This document shows, piece after piece, positions 15,496 through 23,319 of a stretch of 64,000 nucleotides of DNA. Below the pieces are notes generated by a model. It worked only from the letters and a program-made list of their open reading frames with translations. It searched no databases and was not told the origin of the DNA. The DNA is taken from contig NZ_BCUV01000004.1 in assembly GCF_001591405.1 (NCBI RefSeq), forward strand, positions 1 to 64,000. Direction: 5' to 3'. Position numbers and translations under genes: made by a program. This stretch comes from Janibacter terrae NBRC 107853 (GTDB lineage Bacteria > Actinomycetota > Actinomycetes > Actinomycetales > Dermatophilaceae). The stretch's first letter is position 1; every line of letters begins with the position of its first letter.

Positions 15496-16313
15496 CGCTG
15501 CACGCGGGCGTCCTCGGCAGCCCGATCCGGCACTCGCTCTCGCCCACGCTCCACCGGGCGGGGTACGCGGCGGCCGGGTTGCCGGACTGGGAGTACACCG
15601 CCCACGAGGTCGACGAAGGGGGTCTCGCCCCCTTCGTCGCCGGTCTCGACGCCTCCTGGCGCGGCCTGAGCCTCACCATGCCGCTCAAGGTCGCGGCCTT
15701 CGACGTCGCCGACGAGGTGAGCGCGCTCGCCCGCGCGGCCGGCGCCATCAACACGCTCGTGCGCACGCAGGCGGGCTGGTCGGCGCACAACACCGACGTC
15801 CACGGGATTGTCGCGGCCCTCGCCGAGGCGGGTGCCGCGCACGTCTCCTCCGCGACGATCGTCGGGTCCGGGGCGACGGCCCGCTCGGCGCTGCTCGGGC
15901 TCGTCGGGCTCGGGGCGCGACGGGTCACCGTCGCTGCCCGGACCCCGTCCCGGGCCGAGGCCCTGCGGGACGTGTGCGACGTCGATCTGCAGGTCGTCCC
16001 GCTCCGGGAGTGGGCGACCACGGGTGACCGGGCCGTGGTCTCCACCCTCCCGGGGGGACCGGCCAACGCCGTCGCCGCCGGGCACACCCGCGGCGACCTC
16101 ACCGGGGTCACCCTCCTCGACGTCGTCTACGCCGACTGGCCGACCCCGCTGGCGCGGGCCGCCGCCGAGCACGGTGCGACGGTCGTCTCCGGGCTGGAGA
16201 TGCTCGTCCACCAGGCGGCGCGGCAGTTCGAGCTCTTCACCGGGGTCACGGCGCCCGTCGAGGCGATGCAGGCTGCCGGCCGGGAGGCACTCGGCCACAC
16301 CCCGGACGCCTGA
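15492..16313 (+). CDS. aroE: Shikimate dehydrogenase
   Basis: Reduces 3-dehydroshikimate to shikimate with NADPH. 273 residues. The substrate domain shows [14 protein letters not shown] and the catalytic Lys in LTMPLK, followed by GAINT and the Asp of NTDVHG. The nucleotide domain uses [10 protein letters not shown] instead of the usual GAGGAAR; this is typical of the short actinobacterial AroE group. GTG 15492 overlaps the mltG stop. It is first of four shikimate genes; the aroC gene that follows has its own promoter. No aroQ is present in this window. Confidence 0.93.
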   Translation: MTLHAGVLGSPIRHSLSPTLHRAGYAAAGLPDWEYTAHEVDEGGLAPFVAGLDASWRGLSLTMPLKVAAFDVADEVSALARAAGAINTLVRTQAGWSAHNTDVHGIVAALAEAGAAHVSSATIVGSGATARSALLGLVGLGARRVTVAARTPSRAEALRDVCDVDLQVVPLREWATTGDRAVVSTLPGGPANAVAAGHTRGDLTGVTLLDVVYADWPTPLARAAAEHGATVVSGLEMLVHQAARQFELFTGVTAPVEAMQAAGREALGHTPDA

Positions 16314-16335
16314 CGGCGCCCGCTGACCGAAGTGC

Positions 16336-16341
16336 GAGGAT
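16336..16341 (+). promoter_or_regulatory. -10 box of a probable leaderless aroC promoter
   Basis: GAGGAT followed by 7 bases and ATG 16349. The same GAGGAT-N7-ATG arrangement occurs at 25694 before the lipase-like gene, which suggests that the first T of TANNNT can be replaced in this organism. GAGG could instead be read as a ribosome site at about 9 bases, so both readings remain open. Confidence 0.4.
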
Positions 16342-16348
16342 TGCGCCC

Positions 16349-17578
16349 ATGTTGCGTTGGTTGACCGCTGGTGAGTCGCACGGCCAGGCCCTCGTGGCGA
16401 CCCTCGAGGGGCTGCCCGCGGGCGTCGAGGTCACGACCTCGGACGTCGCCGGGGCCCTCGCCCGTCGCCGTCTCGGCTACGGCCGCGGGGCCCGCATGAA
16501 GTTCGAGCAGGACCAGGTGACCTTCCTCGGTGGTGTCCGCCACGGGAGGACCCTCGGCTCGCCGCTGGCCGTGATGATCGGCAACACCGAGTGGCCCAAG
16601 TGGGAGACGGTGATGAGCGCCGACCCCGTCGAGAGCGACGCGCTCGCCGCGGCCGACGACGTCAACGCGGAGAAGGAGATCGCCCGCAACCGGCCGCTCA
16701 CCCGCCCGCGTCCCGGCCACGCCGACCTCGTGGGCATGCAGAAGTACGGATTCGACGAGGCCCGCCCGGTCCTCGAGCGCGCCTCGGCCCGCGAGACCGC
16801 GGCCCGCGTGGCCCTCGGCGAGATCGCCGAGCGCTTCCTCGAGCAGGCCTACGGCATCCGCCTCGTCGCGCACACGGTCGCCATCGGTGAGGGCTCCGCC
16901 CCCGTGGACGGCCCGCTGCCGACCCCCGAGGACACCCCGGTCCTCGACGCCAACCCGGTCCGCGCGATGACCCGAGAGGGCACCGACGCCATGGTCGCCG
17001 AGATCGAGGCGGCCAAGAAGGACGGCGACACCCTCGGCGGCGTCGTCGAGGTCCTCGCCTACGACCTGCCCCCGGGCCTGGGCAGCCACGTCCACTGGGA
17101 CCGTCGCCTCGACGCGCGCCTCGCGGGCGCCCTCATGAGCATCCAGGCGATGAAGGGCGTCGAGGTCGGCGACGGCTTCACGACCGCCCGCCGTCGCGGC
17201 TCGGCCGCGCACGACGAGATGGAGCGTGACGCGGACGGCGTGATCCACCGCCGCACCGGCCGGGCCGGAGGGACCGAAGGGGGCATGAGCACCGGTGACG
17301 TGCTGCGCGTGCGCGCCGCGATGAAGCCCATCAGCACCGTCCCGCGCGCCCTCGAGACCGTCGACGTCGCCGGGACCGACCCGGCGACCGCCATCCACCA
17401 GCGCTCGGACGTGTGCGCCGTGCCCGCCGCCGGCGTCGTCGCCCAGGCGATGGTCGCCCTCGTGCTCGCCGAGGCCTGCGTCGAGAAGTTCGGCGGCGAC
17501 TCCGTCGCCGAGACCGCCCGCAACCACCGCGCCTACCTCGACGCGATCCCCGAGCTCATGCGGACGTGGGAGGCGTGA
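16349..17578 (+). CDS. aroC: Chorismate synthase
   Basis: Forms chorismate from EPSP with reduced FMN, the last step of the shikimate pathway. 409 residues. Family signatures are all present: [11 protein letters not shown] at the N terminus, [15 protein letters not shown], the RPRPGHADL stretch with the catalytic His, and [17 protein letters not shown] near the C terminus. The ATG is fixed by the conserved first residues [12 protein letters not shown]. The stop overlaps aroK (GTGA). Confidence 0.97.
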   Translation: MLRWLTAGESHGQALVATLEGLPAGVEVTTSDVAGALARRRLGYGRGARMKFEQDQVTFLGGVRHGRTLGSPLAVMIGNTEWPKWETVMSADPVESDALAAADDVNAEKEIARNRPLTRPRPGHADLVGMQKYGFDEARPVLERASARETAARVALGEIAERFLEQAYGIRLVAHTVAIGEGSAPVDGPLPTPEDTPVLDANPVRAMTREGTDAMVAEIEAAKKDGDTLGGVVEVLAYDLPPGLGSHVHWDRRLDARLAGALMSIQAMKGVEVGDGFTTARRRGSAAHDEMERDADGVIHRRTGRAGGTEGGMSTGDVLRVRAAMKPISTVPRALETVDVAGTDPATAIHQRSDVCAVPAAGVVAQAMVALVLAEACVEKFGGDSVAETARNHRAYLDAIPELMRTWEA

Positions 17579-18090
17579 GCGGGGCCCCCTTCGTCGTCGT
17601 CATCGGCCCTCCCGGGGTCGGCAAGTCGACGGTCGCCCGCGAGCTCGCCGACCGCCTCGGCCGGTCCCTCGTCGACACCGACTCCCTCGTGGAGCAGCGC
17701 GAGGGACGCAGCATCTCCGACCTCTTCGTCATCGAGGGGGAGGAGTACTTCCGGGCCGCCGAGGAGCGCGCCGTGCTCGAGTCGCTCACCGATGAGGGCA
17801 TCGTCCTGGCGCTCGGTGGCGGGGCGCCGATGATCCCCGCGGTCACCGAGGCGCTGGCCGGGCACACGGTCCTCTTCCTCGACGTCGGCATCGCCGACGC
17901 GGCCAAGCGGATCGGCTTCGACACGAGCCGGCCGCTGCTGGCGGTCAACCCGCGGCAGAGCTGGATCCGGACGATGGAGGCGCGCCGCCCCACGTACGAG
18001 GCCCTCGCGACGCACCGCGTGGACACCGCGGGACGGCAGGTCGACGAGGTCGTGGCCGACGCCCTGCGTCTGCTGGAGGAGAGCGCGTGA
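17575..18090 (+). CDS. aroK: Shikimate kinase
   Basis: Phosphorylates shikimate with ATP. 171 residues. P-loop GPPGVGKST at residues 11-19, shikimate-binding Asp in [14 protein letters not shown] in the core, and SRPLL in the lid region. GTG 17575 overlaps the aroC stop; the pair GGGAGG just before is very close to the GTG, so translation probably depends on coupling. Followed by aroB with a GTGA overlap. Confidence 0.95.
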   Translation: MSGAPFVVVIGPPGVGKSTVARELADRLGRSLVDTDSLVEQREGRSISDLFVIEGEEYFRAAEERAVLESLTDEGIVLALGGGAPMIPAVTEALAGHTVLFLDVGIADAAKRIGFDTSRPLLAVNPRQSWIRTMEARRPTYEALATHRVDTAGRQVDEVVADALRLLEESA

Positions 18091-19157
18091 GTGACGTGAG
18101 CACCATCCCCGTCGGAGACGACTACGACGTCCTCGTCGGGCCCGGCGTCTCGAGCCGCGTCACCGACGTCCTGCCGAAGGGGGTCGCCCGGGTCCTCGTC
18201 GTCCACGGCGCGCCGCTCGCCCGGCTCGCGGAGCCCGTCGTCGCCGCCCTGCGGGATGCCGGTCTCGAGGTCCACGTCGCCCCCGTACCGGACGCCGAGG
18301 CGGCCAAGACGGTGACCGTCGCGGCCGACCTGTGGGCGACGATGGGGCAGGCCGGGTTCACCCGGAGCGACGCGGTCGTCGCCGTCGGCGGCGGCAGCGT
18401 CACCGACCTCGGCGGCTGGGCCGCCGCGGCCTGGCTGCGCGGCGTGGCGGTCGTGCACGTGCCGACGACCGTGCTCGGCATGGTCGACGCGGCCGTGGGT
18501 GGCAAGACCGGCATCAACACGGCCGAGGGCAAGAACCTCGTCGGGGCCTTCCACACGCCGGCCGCCGTGCTCTGCGACCTCGACCACCTCGCGACGCTGC
18601 CCCCGGCGGACCTGTCCGCGGGGCTCGCCGAGGTCGTCAAGGGCGGCTTCATCGCGGACCCGCGCATCCTCGAGATCGTCGAGGCCGACGAGTCCGGGGT
18701 GCAGGACCCCACCTCGCCCGCCCTGCGCGAGGTCATCGAGCGCAAGATCGCGGTCAAGGCGGGCGTCGTCGCCGCCGACCTGCGCGAGTCGCACCTGCGC
18801 GAGATCCTCAACTACGGCCACACCCTCGGTCACGCGATCGAGCACCACGAGCAGTACCGCATGCGTCACGGCGAGGCCGTGGCCATCGGCATGGTCTTCG
18901 CGGCCGAGATCGCCCATCGCACGGGTCGGATCGACGCGGCCCTGCTCGAGCGGCACCGGTACGTGCTGGGTCTCCTCGGCCTGCCGACCCGGTACTCGGG
19001 AGCGGACTTCGACGAGCTGCTCGCCGCCCTTCGCCGTGACAAGAAGACGCGCGGGTCCACCCTGCGCTTCGTCGTGCTCGACGGCCTGGCCGAGCCGGCC
19101 CGGCTCGAGGGCCCGGACGAGGCCCTGCTGCGCGCGGCCTACGCCGCCCTCGCCTGA
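18087..19157 (+). CDS. aroB: 3-dehydroquinate synthase
   Basis: Makes the first ring of the shikimate pathway from DAHP, using NAD and a divalent metal. 356 residues. NAD site: VGGGSVTDLGGWAAA; substrate site: GKTGINTAEGKNLVG; metal ligands: Glu in LAEVVKGGFI and His in NYGHTLGHAIEHHE plus RHGEAVAIGM. Coupled to aroK by GTGA. Last gene before a twin-palindrome repeat and the insertion sequence. The aroQ gene that often follows in actinobacteria is absent. Confidence 0.96.
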   Translation: MSDVSTIPVGDDYDVLVGPGVSSRVTDVLPKGVARVLVVHGAPLARLAEPVVAALRDAGLEVHVAPVPDAEAAKTVTVAADLWATMGQAGFTRSDAVVAVGGGSVTDLGGWAAAAWLRGVAVVHVPTTVLGMVDAAVGGKTGINTAEGKNLVGAFHTPAAVLCDLDHLATLPPADLSAGLAEVVKGGFIADPRILEIVEADESGVQDPTSPALREVIERKIAVKAGVVAADLRESHLREILNYGHTLGHAIEHHEQYRMRHGEAVAIGMVFAAEIAHRTGRIDAALLERHRYVLGLLGLPTRYSGADFDELLAALRRDKKTRGSTLRFVVLDGLAEPARLEGPDEALLRAAYAALA

Positions 19158-19187
19158 CCGATCCCGCGCGCGACCGCCCCCCCGAAC

Positions 19188-19234
19188 CTGCATTCCCCTA
19201 GGGCAATGCGCGCTCAGGTCTGCATTGCCCTAGG
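19188..19234. repeat. Twin CTAG-centred palindromes, locus 1 (left part, split by the IS)
   Basis: Two copies of a palindrome with consensus GCATTSCCCTAGGGSAATGC, separated by CTCAGGTC. The first is complete at 19190-19209. The second starts at 19222 and is cut after CCTAGG (19229-19234), resuming after the insertion sequence at 20388. The same pair, with the same CAGGT spacer, lies at 56082-56144. Both loci are between convergent genes (aroB and a response regulator here; hisF and a TIGR03085 protein there), so a bidirectional terminator role is plausible. The RNA stems have no following U-run. Confidence 0.8.
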
Positions 19235-19264
19235 TGTTGCGGGGCATGAGGTTGGTGACACGAG
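19235..19264 (+). repeat. Left terminal inverted repeat of the IS481-like element
   Basis: Begins TGTTGCGGGGCATGAG and pairs with the right end with about 24 matches in 30. The core GGGCATGA and TTGGTGACAC are identical at both ends, which marks them as transposase binding sequence. Confidence 0.85.
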
Positions 19265-19274
19265 GAGGGGCGTA

Positions 19275-19356
19275 ACAGGGCGGGCAGGTCCCCGTGGCGA
19301 CAGGATGAGGGTGTCAAAGCCGTTCATCACGAGCCAGCCAAAGGAACCTGCCCTGT
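19275..19356 (+). promoter_or_regulatory. Inverted repeat that could sequester the transposase ribosome site
   Basis: ACAGGG-CGGG-CAGGT at 19275-19289 is complementary, apart from the four-base CGGG bulge, to ACCTGCCCTGT at 19346-19356, which abuts the AAGGAA ribosome site (19341-19346) and covers part of the GTG start. A transcript entering from aroB would contain both arms and could fold to hide the start, while a transcript starting inside would not. This kind of protection from readthrough is known for other insertion sequences; here it is inference from pairing. Confidence 0.4.
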
Positions 19357-20392
19357 GTCCCACGCTAATGCCCCGATGACCCCTGGTGGTCGCCTACGTC
19401 TGATCGAGCGAGTGCTGGGTCAGGCCAATGATGAGGCCGGCCCGCGGCCGATCGCGCACGTCGCAGCCGAGGCCGCGATCTCACGCCAGTGCCTGTCCAA
19501 ATGGGTAGCCCGCTACCGCGAGCACGGCGAGGAAGGGCTGCACGACCGCTCCAGCCGGCCACAACGCTCCCCGAGCGCGACTGCCGAACCGGTGGTCGAG
19601 CGGATCATCGAGCTGCGGCGCCGTAAGTGGTCCGCGCGGCGCATCCATCTGGCGCTGGCCGATGAGGGCACGAATGTGGCGGTGTGCACCATCGCCCGGA
19701 TCCTGCGCCGCGAGGGCTTGAACCGGCTGCGGGACCTGGACGTCGACGGGCAGCCCCTGCGCCAGCAGCCCGCCGGCAAGATCATCGCGCGCTACCCCGG
19801 GCACATGATCCACCTGGACGTGAAGAAGGTCGGACGCATCCCGCCCGGGGGCGGGTGGCGCGTCCACGGCCGCGGCTCGGACGCTGACCGGGCCCGCGGC
19901 CTGCGAGGACACCACCGCGGCGCCAAGGTGGGCTACACCTACCTGCACTCGGCCGTGGACGGCTTCACCCGGATGGTCTACACCGAGGCCCACGACGACG
20001 AGAGCGCCGCGACCGCGATCGCGTTCCTGGCCCGCGCCCGGGTCTTCTTCGCCGCGCACGGCATCACCCGCATCACCCGCATCGTCACCGACAACGGGTC
20101 CTGTTACCGCGCCAAGAACTTCACCCGCTCGGTGCTCTCCTTCGCCTCGAAACACAAGCGGATCAAGCCCTACACGCCCAAGCACAACGGCAAGGTCGAG
20201 CGCTACCAGCAGACCATGGCCCGCGAGGTCCTCTACGCCGACGCCTACCCCTCCGAAGAAGCCCGCCGACGACAGCTACAGATCTGGGTGACCCACTACA
20301 ACTACCATCGCCCACACAGCGCCATCGGGGACCAACCCCCAGCCAGCCGCGCCAAGACCCGTGTCACCAAGGTCATGCCCAGTTACACCTAG
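19355..20392 (+). CDS. IS481-family transposase
   Basis: 345-residue DDE transposase. The N-terminal helix-turn-helix region includes SRQCLSKWVARYREHGEEGL. The catalytic triad fits DD35E: Asp155 in HLDVKKVG, Asp246 in VTDNGSCYRA and Glu282 in NGKVERYQQT. The GTG start has AAGGAA 8 bases upstream. The TAG stop (20390-20392) lies outside the element: it is supplied by the CCTAGG target copy, so insertion at NCTAGN sites itself completes the gene. Confidence 0.93.
   Translation: MSHANAPMTPGGRLRLIERVLGQANDEAGPRPIAHVAAEAAISRQCLSKWVARYREHGEEGLHDRSSRPQRSPSATAEPVVERIIELRRRKWSARRIHLALADEGTNVAVCTIARILRREGLNRLRDLDVDGQPLRQQPAGKIIARYPGHMIHLDVKKVGRIPPGGGWRVHGRGSDADRARGLRGHHRGAKVGYTYLHSAVDGFTRMVYTEAHDDESAATAIAFLARARVFFAAHGITRITRIVTDNGSCYRAKNFTRSVLSFASKHKRIKPYTPKHNGKVERYQQTMAREVLYADAYPSEEARRRQLQIWVTHYNYHRPHSAIGDQPPASRAKTRVTKVMPSYT
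20358..20387 (-). repeat. Right terminal inverted repeat of the IS481-like element
   Basis: Read on the minus strand it begins TGTAACTGGGCATGAC and matches the left end. It overlaps the last codons of the transposase gene. Confidence 0.85.
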
Positions 20393-20401
20393 GGGAATGC
20401 A
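20388..20401. repeat. Twin palindrome locus 1, right remnant with target duplication
   Basis: CCTAGGGGAATGCA continues the palindrome that was interrupted at 19234; the first six bases are the duplicated target. The response regulator gene ends only a few bases further on. Confidence 0.8.
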
Positions 20402-20404
20402 GGG

Positions 20405-21079
20405 TCAGGGGGCGTCGAGGTCGGCCTCGTGCACGGTGATCGCGACCTGGACCCGGTTGTCGGCGTCGAGCTTGTCGAGGATGCGGCCGACGTGGGCCTT
20501 GACCGTCGCGACGCTCAGGTAGAGCTGCGCCGAGATCTCCGCGTTGGACAGGCCCGCGCCGACGGCGCGGGCGACGTCGAGCTCCCGCTCGGTGAGCAGC
20601 GCCAGGCGGGACCGGGCCGTGTCACGCGACGCGTCGGCCTCGCGTCGGGAGGCCCCGCGCACGGACTCCAGGACCCGGGACGTGACGCTCGGGGAGAGGA
20701 TCGACTGCCCGGCCGCGACGAGCCGCACGGCTTCGACGATCCGGTCCGGCGGGGTGTCCTTGAGCAGGAATCCGTCCGCCCCGTGCTGCAGCGCGCGCAT
20801 GACGTCGTCGTCGGCGTCGAAGGTCGTGAGGACGATGACCTTGCTCGGTGCCCCGCTGCGGACGAGCTCCTCGGTGGCCGACAACCCGTCCAGGCGCGGC
20901 ATGCGGATGTCCATGAGCACGACGTCGGGCGCGTGCTCGGCGATGACCGACAGCCCCTGCCGGCCGTCCCCGGCCTGGGCGACGACGGTGATCTCCGGCG
21001 CCCCGCCGAGGATCATCGACAGCGCGGTGCGGACCATGGCGTCGTCGTCGACGAGGACGACGGAGATGGGCGGGCTCAC
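20405..21079 (-). CDS. Two-component response regulator, NarL/LuxR family
   Basis: 224 residues. Receiver domain at 5-120 with the acidic pocket VDDD (11-13), phosphoacceptor Asp57 in VVLMDIRMP, Thr in VLTTFD and Lys in FLLKD. A GerE-type helix-turn-helix DNA-binding domain follows (LTERELDVARAVGAGLSNAEI then ATVKAHVGRILDKL). GTG 21079 is preferred because it overlaps the kinase stop (GTGA); GTG 21088 would add three residues. The partner kinase upstream is interrupted, so this regulator may lack its cognate phosphate donor. Likely targets include the divergent ABC exporter, by analogy with similar cassettes. Confidence 0.92.
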   Translation of the reverse strand: MSPPISVVLVDDDAMVRTALSMILGGAPEITVVAQAGDGRQGLSVIAEHAPDVVLMDIRMPRLDGLSATEELVRSGAPSKVIVLTTFDADDDVMRALQHGADGFLLKDTPPDRIVEAVRLVAAGQSILSPSVTSRVLESVRGASRREADASRDTARSRLALLTERELDVARAVGAGLSNAEISAQLYLSVATVKAHVGRILDKLDADNRVQVAITVHEADLDAP

Positions 21080-22278
21080 GCCGGCCACGGTAGCGAGGCC
21101 ACGAGTCGGTGCATCCCGTCGGGGTGCCAGCCGTGCGCCAGCTCACCGCCGGCCAGCTCGACGCGCTCGGCGAGCCCGAGGAGACCCAGCCCGGAGGCTG
21201 GTGCCGGCGCCTGGTGGCCGACGGCGCGGGGGTTGGCGACCTCGACCCGCAGCGTGCCGCCGGCGCGGCCGCCGAGCGTGACCGCCACGGCCGCCCCGGG
21301 CGCGTGCTTGCGGGCATTGGTCAGGCCCTCCTGCACGACCCGGTAGACCGTGCGTCCGGTCGTCTCGGGCACGGCCGTCGGGTCGATGCCGCCGTCGTCG
21401 AACGCGGCCCGGGTTCCCGCGGCACAGGCCTCCTCGAGCAGCTCCGGCACGTCGGCGAGGGTGCTCTGCGGGCGAAGGGGGAGGGACACGTCCTCGTCGC
21501 GCAGGACCCCGAGGACCTCGCGCAGGTCGGTCAGCGCGGCGCGGGCGTTGGTGTCGATCGCGGCGATCGCCTCGCGCCGCTCCGCCTAGGGCAGGTCCTC
21601 GCGGTAGGCGAGCAGCCCGGAGTGCATCGTGATGAGGGAGATGCGGTGGGCGAGGACGTCGTGCATCTCGCGGGCGATGCGCGAGCGCTCTGCCGTCTGC
21701 GCCCGGGAGACGCGCGCGCTCTGCTCCGACTCCGCGGAGCGGGCCCGCTCGACCCACGAGGCCACGAGTGCCCGGCGCGACCCGATGGCGTACCCGACCG
21801 CCACGGTGACGACGATGACGAGCAGGGTGACGAGGGCCTCCACCCAGAGCGGCAGCGCCTTGGGGTCGGGGTAGACGACGCGGGTCGCGAGGAGGCTCGC
21901 GAGCACGGTGAACCCGGCGAGCGGGAGGATCTCGCGCCAGCGCCGGCGGGTCGCGAGCGAGACGAGCACGACGGTCTGCGCTCCCGCGGCGACCATCGAC
22001 ACGCCGGCGAGCACCGTCGTCGCGGTGGTCACCGGGACCGGCCACCGACGGCGCAGCAGGAGCAGACCCGCGGCGAGGAGACCGAGGAGCGGGTCGACGA
22101 CGACGAACCACAGGCCCCTCAGCACGCTCGGGCCCAGACCGCTGTCCGAGAAGATCATCGCGGCCGTGACGAGCCACAGCAGCCCGCCCAGGAGCAGCGC
22201 GACGACGACCCGCCACGTGGTGTCCCACCACGTGAGCCGGTCCGGGACGCGCTCCTCGCGCTGGGCTGTGGCTGTCAC
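21076..22278 (-). pseudogene. Sensor histidine kinase interrupted by an in-frame amber codon
   Basis: The frame from GTG 22278 to the TGA at 21076 would encode 400 residues, but codon 231 is TAG (plus-strand bases 21586-21588) with no frame change on either side. Residues 1-230 hold about five membrane helices (about 20-150) and the HisKA_3 motif ERSRIAREMHDVLAH with phosphoacceptor His206, 24 residues before the stop. After the stop the same frame continues with the rest of the dimerisation helices and the HATPase domain (YRVVQEGLTNARKH, then GLGLLGLAERV). Reading CAG as TAG, a single C to T change, is the simplest cause. The truncated product cannot phosphorylate itself. Readthrough or a base-calling error are alternatives. 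Confidence 0.88.
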
Positions 22279-22284
22279 GGGCCC

Positions 22285-22290
22285 ACCGTA
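22285..22290 (-). promoter_or_regulatory. -10 box of the histidine kinase gene
   Basis: On the minus strand TACGGT stands 6 bases before GTG 22278, giving a leaderless arrangement. No ribosome site is visible. Confidence 0.45.
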
Positions 22291-22344
22291 GGCGCAGCCC
22301 GACCGCGACGACATCAGCCCCAGGGAGGGGGCCGCACGCCGGCG

Positions 22345-22364
22345 CCCCCTACCTGAGGAGGGGG
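22345..22364. promoter_or_regulatory. Inverted repeat in the kinase/ABC divergent region
   Basis: CCCCCT and AGGGGG face each other across ACCTGAGG between the divergent kinase and ABC exporter genes. Its place in the shared promoter region makes an operator for the adjacent response regulator possible, but short G/C inverted repeats are common in DNA of this composition. Confidence 0.2.
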
Positions 22365-22409
22365 AGCCGTCGAGACCTGCGGGCGATGCCCCCTTCGCCC
22401 CCGCCGTCG

Positions 22410-22415
22410 CATCGT
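22410..22415 (+). promoter_or_regulatory. Possible -10 box of the ABC exporter genes
   Basis: CATCGT followed by 7 bases and ATG 22423. It keeps the A at position 2 and the final T of TANNNT but not the first T, so support is weaker than for other sites in the window. Confidence 0.3.
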
Positions 22416-22422
22416 GGGAGCC

Positions 22423-23319
22423 ATGATCACGCTCACCCACCTCACCAAGCGCTACGGCGGCTTCACCGCCGTCGACGACATCTCCTTCACCGCCCGCCCC
22501 GGCAGCGTCACCGGGTTCCTCGGCCCCAACGGCGCGGGCAAGTCCACCGCGATGCGGATGGTCACCGGCCTCACGCCGCCGACCTCCGGCGAGGCGCTCG
22601 TCCTCGGCCGGCGCTACGCCGACCTGCCCAACCCCGGCCGCCACGTCGGCGTCATGCTCGACGCCTCGGCCCAGCACCCCGGCCGCACCGGACGAGAGGT
22701 GCTCACCCTGGCCGCCCGGACGATCGGCGTCGGTCCGACCGCCGTCGAGCACGGGCTCGCCACCGTCGGTCTCACCGACCAGGAGGCCGGTCGACGGGTG
22801 CGCAGCTACTCGCTCGGCATGCGCCAGCGCCTCGGCCTGGCCGCTGCGCTCATCGGCGACCCCGAGGTGCTCGTCCTCGACGAGCCGGCCAACGGGCTCG
22901 ACCCCCAGGGCATCCACTGGATGCGGGGGCTGCTGCGCGGCTTCGCCGACCGCGGCGGCACCGTGCTGCTCTCCTCGCACCTGCTCTCCGAGGTGCAGGT
23001 CGTCGCCGACGAGCTCGTCATCATCGGCCACGGGTGCATCGTCGCCCAGGGCAGCGTCGAGCAGCTCCTGCAGCAGCAGGGCACGCGCGTGCGCTCCACC
23101 GACGACGCGGCCCTGGTCGCAGCGCTGACCACCGCGGGCATCGAGGTCACCGCCAGCCCCGCCGGCCTCCTGGCCGCGACGAGCAGCGAGGCGGTCGGTC
23201 GCATCGCGCTCGACGCCCGCATCGTCCTCACCGACCTCGCCAGCGGCTCCGCCGGTGGCCTCGAGGAGCTCTTCCTCACCCTGACCGCCGCACAGTCCCG
23301 AGAGGGGATGGCCGCATGA
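22423..23319 (+). CDS. ABC transporter ATP-binding protein
   Basis: 298-residue nucleotide-binding subunit of a small exporter. Walker A GPNGAGKST (34-42), signature SYSLGMRQRLG, Walker B VLVLDEPANGLDP and the switch His in LLSSHLLSEV are complete. The C-terminal 90 residues (with AALTTAGIEVTASPAG) form the extra domain seen in DrrA/CcmA-like and bacitracin- or drug-export subunits. ATG 22423 is taken over GTG 22414. Coupled by ATGA to the permease. Divergent from a kinase/regulator pair, the usual arrangement for inducible drug or peptide export. Confidence 0.93.
   Translation: MITLTHLTKRYGGFTAVDDISFTARPGSVTGFLGPNGAGKSTAMRMVTGLTPPTSGEALVLGRRYADLPNPGRHVGVMLDASAQHPGRTGREVLTLAARTIGVGPTAVEHGLATVGLTDQEAGRRVRSYSLGMRQRLGLAAALIGDPEVLVLDEPANGLDPQGIHWMRGLLRGFADRGGTVLLSSHLLSEVQVVADELVIIGHGCIVAQGSVEQLLQQQGTRVRSTDDAALVAALTTAGIEVTASPAGLLAATSSEAVGRIALDARIVLTDLASGSAGGLEELFLTLTAAQSREGMAA

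Larger units (their letters stand above)
19235..20387 (+). mobile_element. IS481-family insertion sequence, complete, with CCTAGG target duplication
   Basis: 1153-base element encoding one transposase. The ends are imperfect inverted repeats (19235-19264 and 20358-20387, about 24 of 30 matches) beginning TGT and ending ACA. It is flanked by CCTAGG on the left (19229-19234) and CCTAGG on the right (20388-20393), a 6-base duplication of NCTAGN type, the target known for IS481. Removing it restores a perfect palindrome matching the copy at 56121-56140. The element appears intact and so may be recent. Its base composition is slightly less GC-rich than neighbouring genes, but not strikingly. Confidence 0.92.

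Noticed and set aside
21586-21588. Amber codon in the kinase read as a coded amino acid
   Set aside because: There is no reason to expect pyrrolysine or programmed readthrough in an actinobacterial kinase; a point mutation or base error is simpler.
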